Positions 34,222 to 41,138 of a stretch of 41,138 nucleotides of DNA are shown here, piece by piece. The first letter of the stretch is position 1. Each line of letters starts with the position of its first letter. Origin of the DNA: Candidatus Latescibacterota bacterium (GTDB lineage Bacteria > Latescibacterota > UBA2968 > UBA8231); the NCBI GenBank assembly GCA_016187725.1, contig JACPJE010000169.1:1-41138 (forward strand). Direction: 5' to 3'. Under the pieces are notes generated by a model. It made no database searches. It was not told the origin of the DNA and was given only the letters and a program-made list of their open reading frames with translations. Made by a program: the position numbers and the translations under genes.

Positions 34222-35226
34222 CTAGCCGTCGATCAGGGTGCGGTTGACGAACTCGGTGATCTCTTCGATCCTGTCCAGTTCGGTGAACAGGAGGTTCTGG
34301 GCGATGCGCCGGGCCAGCCCGCGCATGTGTTCGTCCAGACCTGCGGCTGGCAATCGCCCGTCGATGGAACTCAGCAGCAGGCAGCTGAGATCCCGCACCG
34401 CGCTCTTCTCCACCTCTTTCTTCTTGGCGTATTCGGCGGTCCGGAAGTAGGAATTCCAGAAGATGTTGATGCCTTCGAGGTACGCGGCCTTCTGAGGACT
34501 GTTGATCATGGCCTTGAGGCACATGTCGCTGGCGTACAAGGCCAGGTCGAAGGCCGGATTGCCGTAGTGCGCCGCGACAAAATCCACCAGGTAGACCTGG
34601 CCGCTGTTGACGTAGACGTTGCGCGGGCGCAGATCGCCCAGGACCAGGGTGTACCGGTTTTTCAGCAACTGCCTGATCTGGGCCTCGATGGGTTTTTTCA
34701 GGTCTGGAAACACCTGGGCGATGCGGCCATAGAAGGGCTCGATGCGCAGCTGCTCAAAGGGTTTGGTGTCCTTGAACAGGGTCTTCACCTCGCGGTCGTC
34801 GGCGGTCTGGTTGTGCACCGTGGCCAGCAGTTCGCCGCACTGCGAGGCGATCTGCAGGTCGATCTTGCCCCCCATCAATTCGTCTTCCCACAACACGGCC
34901 TCGCGCGGCTGGGCCGTGGTGACCAGGATGAAATCCGTGCGGTCCTCCAGCACCACCTCGGGGATGAGCACCGGGAAGAGCTGGGCCAGGATCTCCAGGC
35001 AGTTCTTCTCGTTGAAGATGCGCCGGCGGTCGAGCCACCAGCGCTCCTTGACCTGGGCCCGGGCCAGGGCCTGCTTGACGATCCACTCCTGTCTGGGCAC
35101 TGCCACCTGGAAGACCAGGTGCTGCAACCCGTCGCCCAGCGGCGTGACGTTTGGCACCGGATCGCCGGCCACCAGCAGTTTCTTGCGCCGCAGATAGATG
35201 GCGATGTTCTTTTTGTCCAGAGTCAT
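34222..35226 (-). CDS. APH-fold kinase resembling 5-methylthioribose kinase
   Basis: The 334-residue protein has the kinase fold of aminoglycoside/choline kinases: nucleotide loop LGDGLQHLVFQV, K51 in IVKQAL, E73 in NEKN, catalytic GDLRPRN (D198, N203) and metal-binding VDF (D215). The N-terminal segment with KQALARAQVK then RWWLDRRRIFNEKN resembles 5-methylthioribose kinase (MtnK) of methionine salvage more than resistance kinases. It is the gene after lipA and before the methyl-transfer genes, and methionine salvage would suit that block. The MtnK assignment is by eye; no other mtn genes are seen. ATG 35226 follows GGCGG. Confidence 0.8.
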   Translation of the reverse strand: MTLDKKNIAIYLRRKKLLVAGDPVPNVTPLGDGLQHLVFQVAVPRQEWIVKQALARAQVKERWWLDRRRIFNEKNCLEILAQLFPVLIPEVVLEDRTDFILVTTAQPREAVLWEDELMGGKIDLQIASQCGELLATVHNQTADDREVKTLFKDTKPFEQLRIEPFYGRIAQVFPDLKKPIEAQIRQLLKNRYTLVLGDLRPRNVYVNSGQVYLVDFVAAHYGNPAFDLALYASDMCLKAMINSPQKAAYLEGINIFWNSYFRTAEYAKKKEVEKSAVRDLSCLLLSSIDGRLPAAGLDEHMRGLARRIAQNLLFTELDRIEEITEFVNRTLIDG

Positions 35227-35234
35227 CGTACCGC

Positions 35235-36119
35235 CTATAGCTGAGAGGAAAGGGAAGCGACTGAGGCACCGGCCTGGAATTCGGCGTGATAGGAACTGCG
35301 CACCAGGGGCCCGGATTCCACGTGGATCAACCCCAGGTCCAGGGCAAAACCGCGCCAGCGGGCAAACTCGTCGGGATGGACAAATCTGGCCACTGGGACA
35401 TGGGCCGGCGAAGGACTCAGGTACTGGCCCAGGGTGAGGATCTGGCAGCCCACCCCGGCCAGATCCGCGAGGGTCTGGGCGATCTCCTCCTCCTGCTCGC
35501 CGGCGCCCAGCATCATGCCCGACTTGGCCGGCACCTCACTCATTGAACGGGCCCGCTCCAGCAACTCCAGGGAGCGCCCATACTTGGCCTGGGGCCTCAT
35601 CTGGGGATAGAGCCGGGGCACGGTCTCGATGTTGTGGTTGAGGATGTGGGGGCCGGCGGCCATCACCACCCCCAGCGCGTCCCAGTCGCCCTTGAAGTCG
35701 GGGATGAGCACCTCTACCCTGGTCCCCGGGCAGCGCCGGCGCACCGCCTCGATGGTCCGGGCGAAGATGCGGGCCCCCCCGTCGGGCAGCTCATCGCGAT
35801 TGACCGAGGTGATCACCGCGTGGCGCAGGTTCAACCGGGAGATGGCCTCGGCCACCCGCTCCGGCTCCCCCTCGTCGAGGGGGAGCGGTCTGCCCGTCTT
35901 GACCGCGCAAAACCCGCAGCTGCGGGTGCACACGTCTCCCAGGATCATGAAGGTGGCGGTGCGGCTGTTCCAACACTCGCCGATATTGGGGCACTGGGCG
36001 CTCTCGCAGACGGTGTGGAGCTGCAGGCCGGCAATCAAGCGCTTGAGTTCCAGATAGCTGGCGCTCCCGGGCGCCTTGACCTTGAGCCAGTCGGGCAGGC
36101 GCCGGCCAGCTTGAGCCAT
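35235..36119 (-). CDS. lipA: Lipoyl synthase
   Basis: The 294-residue radical-SAM enzyme inserts two sulfurs into octanoyl groups of lipoyl domains. Both [4Fe-4S] motifs are complete: the auxiliary C38-x4-C43-x5-C49 ([12 protein letters not shown]) and the radical-SAM C64-x3-C68-x2-C71 (CTRSCGFC). The RSSYHA serine ligand region occurs near the C terminus. The length is usual. The ATG at 36119 is preceded by GAAGG and lies six bases from the ctpA stop. Lipoate serves glycine cleavage and 2-oxoacid dehydrogenases; with the downstream folate genes, glycine-derived one-carbon units are a possible link. Confidence 0.96.
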   Translation of the reverse strand: MAQAGRRLPDWLKVKAPGSASYLELKRLIAGLQLHTVCESAQCPNIGECWNSRTATFMILGDVCTRSCGFCAVKTGRPLPLDEGEPERVAEAISRLNLRHAVITSVNRDELPDGGARIFARTIEAVRRRCPGTRVEVLIPDFKGDWDALGVVMAAGPHILNHNIETVPRLYPQMRPQAKYGRSLELLERARSMSEVPAKSGMMLGAGEQEEEIAQTLADLAGVGCQILTLGQYLSPSPAHVPVARFVHPDEFARWRGFALDLGLIHVESGPLVRSSYHAEFQAGASVASLSSQL

Positions 36120-36125
36120 CGACCT

Positions 36126-38009
36126 TCATTCTCCCGACATCGAGTCCGAATCCGGCGCTGCAGTGGCCAGTTTCGGATCCGGCGGCAGGAGGATCTCCAC
36201 CTTTTTGAAGTACTCTTCATAGGCCTTGGGATCGGCCAGGACCTGGCGGGCACGCAGCACCTGGGGATCCACCGACACCCGGTACGCCTCGGCGGCCTTC
36301 AGGCCAAAATCCTTTTCCAGGATATCGTAGGTGAGTTTCCAGGCGAGCATTTCCTGGTCGTTCTTCCAGTGGTCCGCCTCGATGTCCTCGATCTCCTCGC
36401 GCAGGGTCTGGAGCGACTGGGCGATCTTGTCGGCCTGCTTCTCCTCAGCGGCCTTCTTTTCCAGGTCCTGCATCCAGCTTTGGTATTCGCTGACGTATTC
36501 AAAGCCCCGCTTGGCGGCGAACTGCCGGAACTCCTGCACCGTCTCCTCGTCGGCGCGGAAATCCGGAGTCAGCCCCGGATGGGTGACCGGGTACTGCCTG
36601 GCGAAGTGGAAAAACCTGTTGTTCAGGGTGGCCCCCCCTGCCAGTTGCCTGTTGAGCGGCGTGGCCCACAGGCGCCGTTCCATGGGCTCCATGTAGATAT
36701 CCGGCACGATCCCCCCCCCGCCGTGGACGATGCGCCCCCGCGCCAGGGTCTTGAATTCCTTGTTCGGCGACCCCACCAGGGTGGAGTCCTTGCGCATGCG
36801 CTTGTCGATAGACCTGCCGCTGGGGGTGAAGTAGGCGGCGATGGTCAGCTTGAGTTCGGCCTTTTCGCTGATGGAGATGGTCTGCTGCACCGACCCCTTG
36901 CCCACCGTGGGCATGCCCATGATCAGCCCGCGGTCCCAGTCCTGGATGGCCCCGGAGACGATTTCGGAGGCGCTGGCCGATTCCCCGTCCACCAGGATGA
37001 TCATCGGCTCGTCCGGCACCAGCGGCTTGGCCGCCGTGAAGTACCGGGCGGTATCGGCGATGGCGCGCCCGGCAGTGTAGACCACCAGTTTCTGGGGCGC
37101 CAGGAAGAGTTCGGCAACCGACACCGCTTCCTGCAGATACCCCCCCCCATTGCCCCGCAAGTCAAAGATCAATCTCTTCATCCCCCGCTGCTGCAGATCG
37201 GCGAGGACCTCGCGCACCTCCTGGCTGCACTTCTGCTGGAAGCCCTCGAGCTTGACATAGCCCGTAGAATCCGCAAACAGGGTGCAATAGGGCACGCTGC
37301 GCACCTGCACCACCTCGCGGATGATGCTCACCTTAAAAGGTTCGGGGGCGCCGGCCCGCTGCAAGGTCAGGGTCACCGGGGTGCCGGGTTCACCGCGCAT
37401 TCGGTCGGCTGCATCGCCGGCGGACAGGTATTTGGTGGTGCTGTCGTCGATGGCCAGGATGAGATCCCCGGACCTGACCCCGGCCCGGGCTGCCGGGGTG
37501 TCCTGGTGGAGCAGGGACCAGACGGCGATGGCGCTGTCTGGCTGGATCACCTGGATGCGGAAACCCAGGCCCCCATAACTGCCCCGGGTATGGATGATAA
37601 AGTTGTCCAAATTCTGGTTTTCCATGAAGTTAGTATATGGGTCCAGAATGGACAGCATCCCGGCGATCCCAAAGCGGACCAGGGTGTCCGGGGTGGTCGA
37701 ATAGAGGGAGGAATCGTTGACCGCGTAGGCGATCTGCCTGAAGGTCTCAAAGCTGTCCCTCCACCCGGTATTCTGTTGCTGGCTGAAGGTGTATTCGCTG
37801 GAAGGGTCGAGGGTATAGAAGAGCCCCTTGACCCCGGCGTGCATCAGCGTGTCGGGAGATATCTCTTCTATATAATAGTCGCGGATGTTCTTGACGATGG
37901 TCAGCAAGGTGTTCAATTCCTGCCCGACCGGAGTCAGTGCCTCGAGGATACTGGAAGATCCCACGAGGAAGGCGAGGGCGCACAGCCCGCTTTTCGACCA
38001 GAGACGCAT
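36126..38009 (-). CDS. S41 C-terminal processing protease (CtpA/Prc-type)
   Basis: The 627-residue exported serine protease has an N-terminal signal or anchor (about 8-25), a PDZ domain at about 145-235 (SYGGLGFRI, AARAGVRSGDLILAIDD), and a S41 catalytic core with FDLRGNGGG at 282-290 and catalytic S346 (GESASASE) 25 residues before K371 (VGKGSVQQ), the Prc spacing. A helical tail of about 150 residues follows. The pre-PDZ region contains the same motif twice, SPDTLMHAGVKGLFYTLDP and TPDTLVRFGIAGMLSILDP. Such enzymes trim periplasmic and outer-membrane proteins. It is the first gene of the long minus-strand run; its own promoter lies at 38057-38085 and AAGGA precedes ATG 38009. Confidence 0.93.
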   Translation of the reverse strand: MRLWSKSGLCALAFLVGSSSILEALTPVGQELNTLLTIVKNIRDYYIEEISPDTLMHAGVKGLFYTLDPSSEYTFSQQQNTGWRDSFETFRQIAYAVNDSSLYSTTPDTLVRFGIAGMLSILDPYTNFMENQNLDNFIIHTRGSYGGLGFRIQVIQPDSAIAVWSLLHQDTPAARAGVRSGDLILAIDDSTTKYLSAGDAADRMRGEPGTPVTLTLQRAGAPEPFKVSIIREVVQVRSVPYCTLFADSTGYVKLEGFQQKCSQEVREVLADLQQRGMKRLIFDLRGNGGGYLQEAVSVAELFLAPQKLVVYTAGRAIADTARYFTAAKPLVPDEPMIILVDGESASASEIVSGAIQDWDRGLIMGMPTVGKGSVQQTISISEKAELKLTIAAYFTPSGRSIDKRMRKDSTLVGSPNKEFKTLARGRIVHGGGGIVPDIYMEPMERRLWATPLNRQLAGGATLNNRFFHFARQYPVTHPGLTPDFRADEETVQEFRQFAAKRGFEYVSEYQSWMQDLEKKAAEEKQADKIAQSLQTLREEIEDIEADHWKNDQEMLAWKLTYDILEKDFGLKAAEAYRVSVDPQVLRARQVLADPKAYEEYFKKVEILLPPDPKLATAAPDSDSMSGE

Positions 38010-38056
38010 CGGAAAAATTCCTTAAAAGGGACACCTAAGAGGAACCTCAGCCCCTA

Positions 38057-38085
38057 AGTAAAGAATTTTCCAGGGGCCCCGTCAA
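38057..38085 (-). promoter_or_regulatory. Promoter of the ctpA-lipA-corrinoid run
   Basis: On the minus strand TTGACG (38080-38085) and TTTACT (38057-38062) are 17 bases apart and end about 48 bases before the ctpA ATG. The -35 matches 5/6 and the -10 4/6. It is the only such pair seen before this 18-gene run. Confidence 0.55.
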
Positions 38086-38239
38086 TAGTTTTGAACGCCT
38101 AAAACAGCGAATTCCCCCCTGCCTACCCCTCTTTTCGATGGCCCTTACCCTCCTGTTTTACTCCCTCTCACCCCTTGATATGGGCCCTGCTCATCCCGCT
38201 ATCCCCAACCGCTAGATCCTCCGGGATGGAAATTTAGTG

Positions 38240-38268
38240 TTGACTTTCGGCTGGTCATTGGCTAGATT
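38240..38268 (+). promoter_or_regulatory. Plus-strand promoter ahead of the M23 peptidase gene
   Basis: TTGACT (38240-38245) and TAGATT (38263-38268) are separated by exactly 17 bases. RNA would start near 38275, leaving a leader of about 400 bases before the M23 gene. Confidence 0.55.
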
Positions 38269-38282
38269 GTTACCTCGTTCAG

Positions 38283-38672
38283 CCAGGGGGGTCCCTGGAA
38301 CCCCTGCCTTTCAATCGAATTGCCTGTCACTGCTCCCCAGAGCATACCTCTTCGTCGGGGAGCAGGTCCGGGCTGCTGCCCACCTCCTCCCGCCCTGTGC
38401 AGAGGAAACCCGAGGCAGCATTCAAATTGACCTGCGAGGAGCGGGAGCGCCACCTCACTCAGGCGCTCTGCCAATCCCTTTCCCAACTCCTCGCCAAACG
38501 CTCTGTCCCAGGGATACTCAGCGCCCTGGGAATTCGTAGGCTGGCCCGGCCAGAGCAAATCCGGGAGCCTGCTGCACAAACCAGAGAAGCGCACCGGCAC
38601 TACCCGCCTCAGGCAGGTGGATTGTCTATTTGTATTTGCCCGGTGCCCTGAACAAGGAGAGTCAGCCCGATC
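38283..38672 (+). other. Long untranslated leader with strong hairpins
   Basis: No convincing gene is seen here. Perfect hairpins are CCAGGG/CCCTGG (38283-38298), CTGCTCCCC/GGGGAGCAG (38330-38365, nine base pairs) and CCCAGGG/CCCTGGG (38507-38530). A GTG-initiated 84-codon frame at 38397-38651 has no ribosome site and lower third-position GC than real genes here. The stretch could be a regulatory leader or a small RNA. The AT-richer part 38086-38239 holds nothing I recognise. Confidence 0.4.
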
Positions 38673-39701
38673 ATGCACAGAAAACGATTTATCTTCATCC
38701 TCATCCCCCCCAACGACGGCCAGGTCCAGGAATACCGCCTCACCCCCCGCATCATGGCCATAGCCAGCATGGTAGCCTTCCTCTTCCTCTGCGCCTTTGG
38801 CTACTATTTCACCGGGTACTATGCCCGGGCCGATCACCAGGAGGATCTGGCCCAGCTGCGCGCCGAAAACGGTGAACTTTTGCGCAGCGTCGAACACACC
38901 CGGGGGGTAGTTTCACAGCTGGAGAAGACCATGGTCGTCCTCAGGGAAGACGACGAGAAACTGCGCAACTACCACCAGATGGAACCCCTCTCGGCGGACG
39001 AACGCCTGGCCGGGGCAGGTGGCGCCGATGAGTCGCCCCAGTTCTCCTATGCGCTGCCGGCGCGCAAGCGGGCCGTCCTCGAAGACCTCAACGCCAATAT
39101 CCTGCGCCTGCAGCGGGAGGCCAAGATCCAGGAAGAGAGCTTCTCCCTGCTGGAGAACAAGTTCCGCGAGAGCGAGGAGGGCTGGAAACACTTCCCCACC
39201 ATCTCCCCGGTCTCCAGCGACCACAGCTGGGTCTCCTCCCGCTTCGGCTACCGCAGCGATCCCTTCACCGGCCGTTCGGCCTTCCACAGCGGGGTGGATT
39301 TCGCCGGGCGCACCGGCACCCCGGTCTACGCCACCGCCGACGGCACGGTCAACGACGCCTACCGCGATACCGGCCTGGGCAATCTGGTGGTCATCGACCA
39401 CGGCATCGAGGTGACCGACGAAAGCGGCAAGACCTATAAGAAAGAAGGGATCTACCAGACCGAATACGGCCACCTGGAGAAGATCCTGGTGGTGCCCGGC
39501 CAGCGGGTGAACCGCGGCCAGCAGCTCGCCACCATGGGAAATACCGGCCGCTCCACCGGCCCCCATCTCCACTACGCGGTGCTCTACAAGGATCGGCGCA
39601 TGGGCCGCAAAGGGTACGTAGATCCGGAAAACTTCATCCTCGACCTGCCCGGCTCCCTGGAAAAGGTGGCGGGCATCGGGCCGACGGATACCGCCGAATA
39701 A
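38673..39701 (+). CDS. Membrane-anchored M23 (LytM) peptidase
   Basis: The 342-residue protein has one membrane helix at about 28-48, a coiled-coil at about 55-100 (AQLRAENGELLRSVEHTRG and onwards) and a C-terminal M23 domain. The zinc site is complete: H205-x3-D209 (HSGVDF), H267 (YGHLE) and H298-x-H300 (PHLHY). The domain is interrupted by a charged hairpin insert at about 247-262 (VTDESGKTYKKEG). It cleaves peptidoglycan cross-links, or serves as an activator of amidases, as do LytM/EnvC-like proteins with coiled coils. The ATG at 38673 is 13 bases from AAGGAGAG, a long spacing, but the short basic N terminus before the helix is usual for this type. A strong terminator follows. Confidence 0.93.
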   Translation: MHRKRFIFILIPPNDGQVQEYRLTPRIMAIASMVAFLFLCAFGYYFTGYYARADHQEDLAQLRAENGELLRSVEHTRGVVSQLEKTMVVLREDDEKLRNYHQMEPLSADERLAGAGGADESPQFSYALPARKRAVLEDLNANILRLQREAKIQEESFSLLENKFRESEEGWKHFPTISPVSSDHSWVSSRFGYRSDPFTGRSAFHSGVDFAGRTGTPVYATADGTVNDAYRDTGLGNLVVIDHGIEVTDESGKTYKKEGIYQTEYGHLEKILVVPGQRVNRGQQLATMGNTGRSTGPHLHYAVLYKDRRMGRKGYVDPENFILDLPGSLEKVAGIGPTDTAE

Positions 39702-39727
39702 GCTTTTTGTCCCGCTCGTCGTCCTCG

Positions 39728-39758
39728 CCGGCCTGCAGCTCTGCAGGCCGGTTTTTTT
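39728..39758 (+). terminator. Intrinsic terminator after the M23 gene
   Basis: A perfect 11-bp stem (39728-39738 with 39741-39751, loop CT) is followed by seven T residues. It ends 9 bases before the lptE-like ATG, so that gene needs its own signal or read-through. Confidence 0.93.
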
Positions 39759-39767
39759 GATCTGCCC

Positions 39768-40265
39768 ATGAAAGCGTTCGGGATTCTGCTGCTCGGCCCC
39801 CTTCTGTATGCCGCCGGCTGCTCCCATTACTCCGCCACTTCGGGGATCGCCGGGGGCATCCGCAGCGTGGCCATTCCCCTGGCTGCCAACGACACCCCGG
39901 TGGCGGGCATCGCCGAGGAGCTGACCCAGCGCCTGAGTTCCGCCTTTGCCGCCGACGGTCGCCTGCAGGTGGTGGACGAAGGCAGCGCCGATGCCTCCCT
40001 CAAGCTGCGCATCACCGCCGTCGAAGACCGCCCCTTCACCTACACCGCCGCCGAAGAGACCCAGCAGTACCGCTTCAAGCTGACCCTGGACGCCCAGTTG
40101 CTGAAAAACGAGGACGCGAGCCAGGTGCTGGAGGCCAAAGGGATGGTGGGTTGGGGGACCTATGAGGCGGGGTTGAGCGAGGTCGAAGGCCGGAACCGGG
40201 CCGTGACCTCGGCCCTCGACATGGTCGTCGAAGAGCTGGTAGACCGCGCCACCGCCGGCTGGTAG
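39768..40265 (+). CDS. LptE-like LPS-assembly lipoprotein
   Basis: The 165-residue protein has a signal ending in a lipobox (LLYAAGC, Cys18) and then the LptE pattern: GGIRSVAIPLAANDTPVAGIAEELTQRLSSAF, LQVVDEGSADASLKLRITAV, FTYTAAEETQQYRFKLTLDA and a C-terminal helix. LptE plugs the LptD barrel and helps insert LPS in the outer membrane, so the host is Gram-negative. The start overlaps no ribosome site; the strong terminator just upstream leaves only nine bases, so translation may be leaderless or the terminator leaky. The length is normal for the family. Sequence identity in LptE is always low, so the call rests on pattern and lipobox. Confidence 0.78.
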   Translation: MKAFGILLLGPLLYAAGCSHYSATSGIAGGIRSVAIPLAANDTPVAGIAEELTQRLSSAFAADGRLQVVDEGSADASLKLRITAVEDRPFTYTAAEETQQYRFKLTLDAQLLKNEDASQVLEAKGMVGWGTYEAGLSEVEGRNRAVTSALDMVVEELVDRATAGW

Positions 40266-40275
40266 GGGCGGGAGG

Positions 40276-41138
40276 TTATTGGGGCAGCCCGAGGCGGTAA
40301 AGCGCGCTGGTGATCTTCCAGGAACCGCTGCGCCGGCTCAGCGTCCACAGCACCCAGCGGTCCAGCTGGTGGGTAACCGGACCGCTCTCGTAGGTGGCCC
40401 TGACCTGCTCCCGGGTCAGGACCAGGGCTTCCCTGCCCCCCGGACTGAGATAGGTATGCACCACCTGCCGATCCAGCTGGTAGCGGGTCCGCTGCAGGCG
40501 TTTGTCCAGCCACTTCTCCAGTTCTTCGGTGGCCCCCAGCAGCAGCACCCATTTCTCCGGGCGCAGCAGGTCGACGGCGTCCATGATGATGAAGTCTTCG
40601 TCGTACAGGCCGGCCAGGCCGCCGGCGCTGCCCTGTTCCCACCCCTCCTCCTCCTCCCGCAGCACCTCGGCGATCTCCTCGACCCCCCCGCCTGAGGCCG
40701 GCACCAGCAGCTCGTCGCCGAACGCCTGAACCACCCCGGTGGCCAGCCATTTGTCCTCGATCTTGGCAAAATACCACAGGCATTCCGACCTGAAGGGCCT
40801 GGCCGTCCCGCTGGCCCGGTCTACCACCTGTCCGGAGTCGAGGGTGGTGACAATGGCTTTTTTGCCCCGCACGTGGATGTAGGGGACCTGCCTTTCGATC
40901 TCGTAGCGGTTGGCCCGCAGATCCTGCTCCACCGCCCCCTTGAACGCGTCCAAATTCTCGTGGAGCACCTGCCAGGCCCGCGGATCGGCGCTGCGCTGCC
41001 CCGCGTACACCACCACCTGGGGGGCAAGGGCCGACAGGGCCAGATCCACCTCCCCGCGGCGGCGGCCGAACTTGTCATTGTCCAGGGCCTGGCGGATCAG
41101 CAGGGTTTCGGGAGTCTCGTCGGCCAGGGCCTGGACCA
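40276..41138 (-). CDS. Tandem NTF2-like (SnoaL-type) protein (5' end outside window)
   Basis: The open frame runs off the window edge with no start visible; 287 codons are present. Two copies of an NTF2-like domain can be read: residues ending CLWYFAKIEDKWLATGVVQAF, and the last copy ending WVLWTLSRRSGSWKITSALYRLGL. Both have the charged strand (RQVPYIHVRGKKAIVTTLD and RQVVHTYLSPGGREALVLT) and the W-x-I pattern of that fold. The copies are divergent duplicates. Such domains bind ligands or act as pseudo-enzymes, and no function can be assigned. The gene converges on lptE with a ten-base gap. Confidence 0.6.
   Translation of the reverse strand, partial: VQALADETPETLLIRQALDNDKFGRRRGEVDLALSALAPQVVVYAGQRSADPRAWQVLHENLDAFKGAVEQDLRANRYEIERQVPYIHVRGKKAIVTTLDSGQVVDRASGTARPFRSECLWYFAKIEDKWLATGVVQAFGDELLVPASGGGVEEIAEVLREEEEGWEQGSAGGLAGLYDEDFIIMDAVDLLRPEKWVLLLGATEELEKWLDKRLQRTRYQLDRQVVHTYLSPGGREALVLTREQVRATYESGPVTHQLDRWVLWTLSRRSGSWKITSALYRLGLPQ

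Noticed and set aside
38397-38651. 84-codon GTG-start ORF
   Set aside because: No ribosome site, weaker third-position GC than neighbouring genes, and it overlaps strong hairpins.

Overview
The window comes from a GC-rich Gram-negative bacterium. Signs of an outer membrane are an LptE-like LPS-assembly lipoprotein, a second lipoprotein, an anchored M23 murein peptidase and a periplasmic C-terminal processing protease. Together with B12/folate methyl transfer, a PhyH oxygenase and a quinol-linked nitrate reductase, this suggests an uncultured lineage (FCB-like or a related candidate phylum). That placement is inference only; no rRNA or other decisive marker is present. Genes are tightly packed, often with ATGA or TAGTG overlaps, and most carry clear AGGAG-type ribosome sites. 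No tRNA, rRNA, CRISPR array, prophage or insertion sequence was seen.

Layout. (1) 1-10190, minus strand: a short HTH-like protein, an ABC-F ATPase, glycogen phosphorylase, an unusual fusion of an M28-type peptidase with an AAC(3)-type N-acetyltransferase, a DapA-family aldolase, a metallophosphoesterase and a GNAT enzyme cut by the window edge. The run is preceded by a leader with a 14-codon upstream ORF, four strong hairpins, an 8-bp long-range pairing and an intrinsic terminator, which looks like an attenuation control region. (2) 10407-11869, plus: two overlapping NAD-dependent SDR genes, the first lacking the catalytic YxxxK. (3) 12023-20704: a nitrate locus. nirBD (minus) diverges from a fused DmsB-DmsC-like electron carrier/membrane anchor, a Cys-ligated molybdenum nitrate reductase without Tat signal, and a NarK-type transporter (plus).

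(4) 20692-38009, minus: 18 co-oriented genes from the S41 protease ctpA and lipA through a one-carbon/corrinoid block (MTR-kinase-like protein, unknown protein, UroD/MtaA-like methyltransferase, corrinoid protein, four-cysteine protein, RACo-type activase, homocysteine methyltransferase, MTHFR with zinc-ribbon-like tail, methyl-THF methyltransferase) to a PF13769-like protein, mnmG, adk, a TPR protein, a Dus enzyme, a SecD-head-like lipoprotein and a PhyH oxygenase. The block reads as a methionine synthase taken apart into separate homocysteine, folate and corrinoid subunits, with an ATP-driven RACo-like reactivator replacing the missing SAM-dependent domain. (5) 38010-41138: a 663-bp gene-free region with divergent promoters and strong hairpins, then an M23 peptidase and an lptE-like gene (plus), and a partial gene of two NTF2-like repeats (minus).

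The strongest candidates for something undescribed are the split methionine synthase operon with its small four-cysteine protein, the structured leader ahead of the HTH/ABC-F genes, the peptidase-acetyltransferase fusion, and the quinol-coupled, apparently cytoplasmic nitrate reductase.
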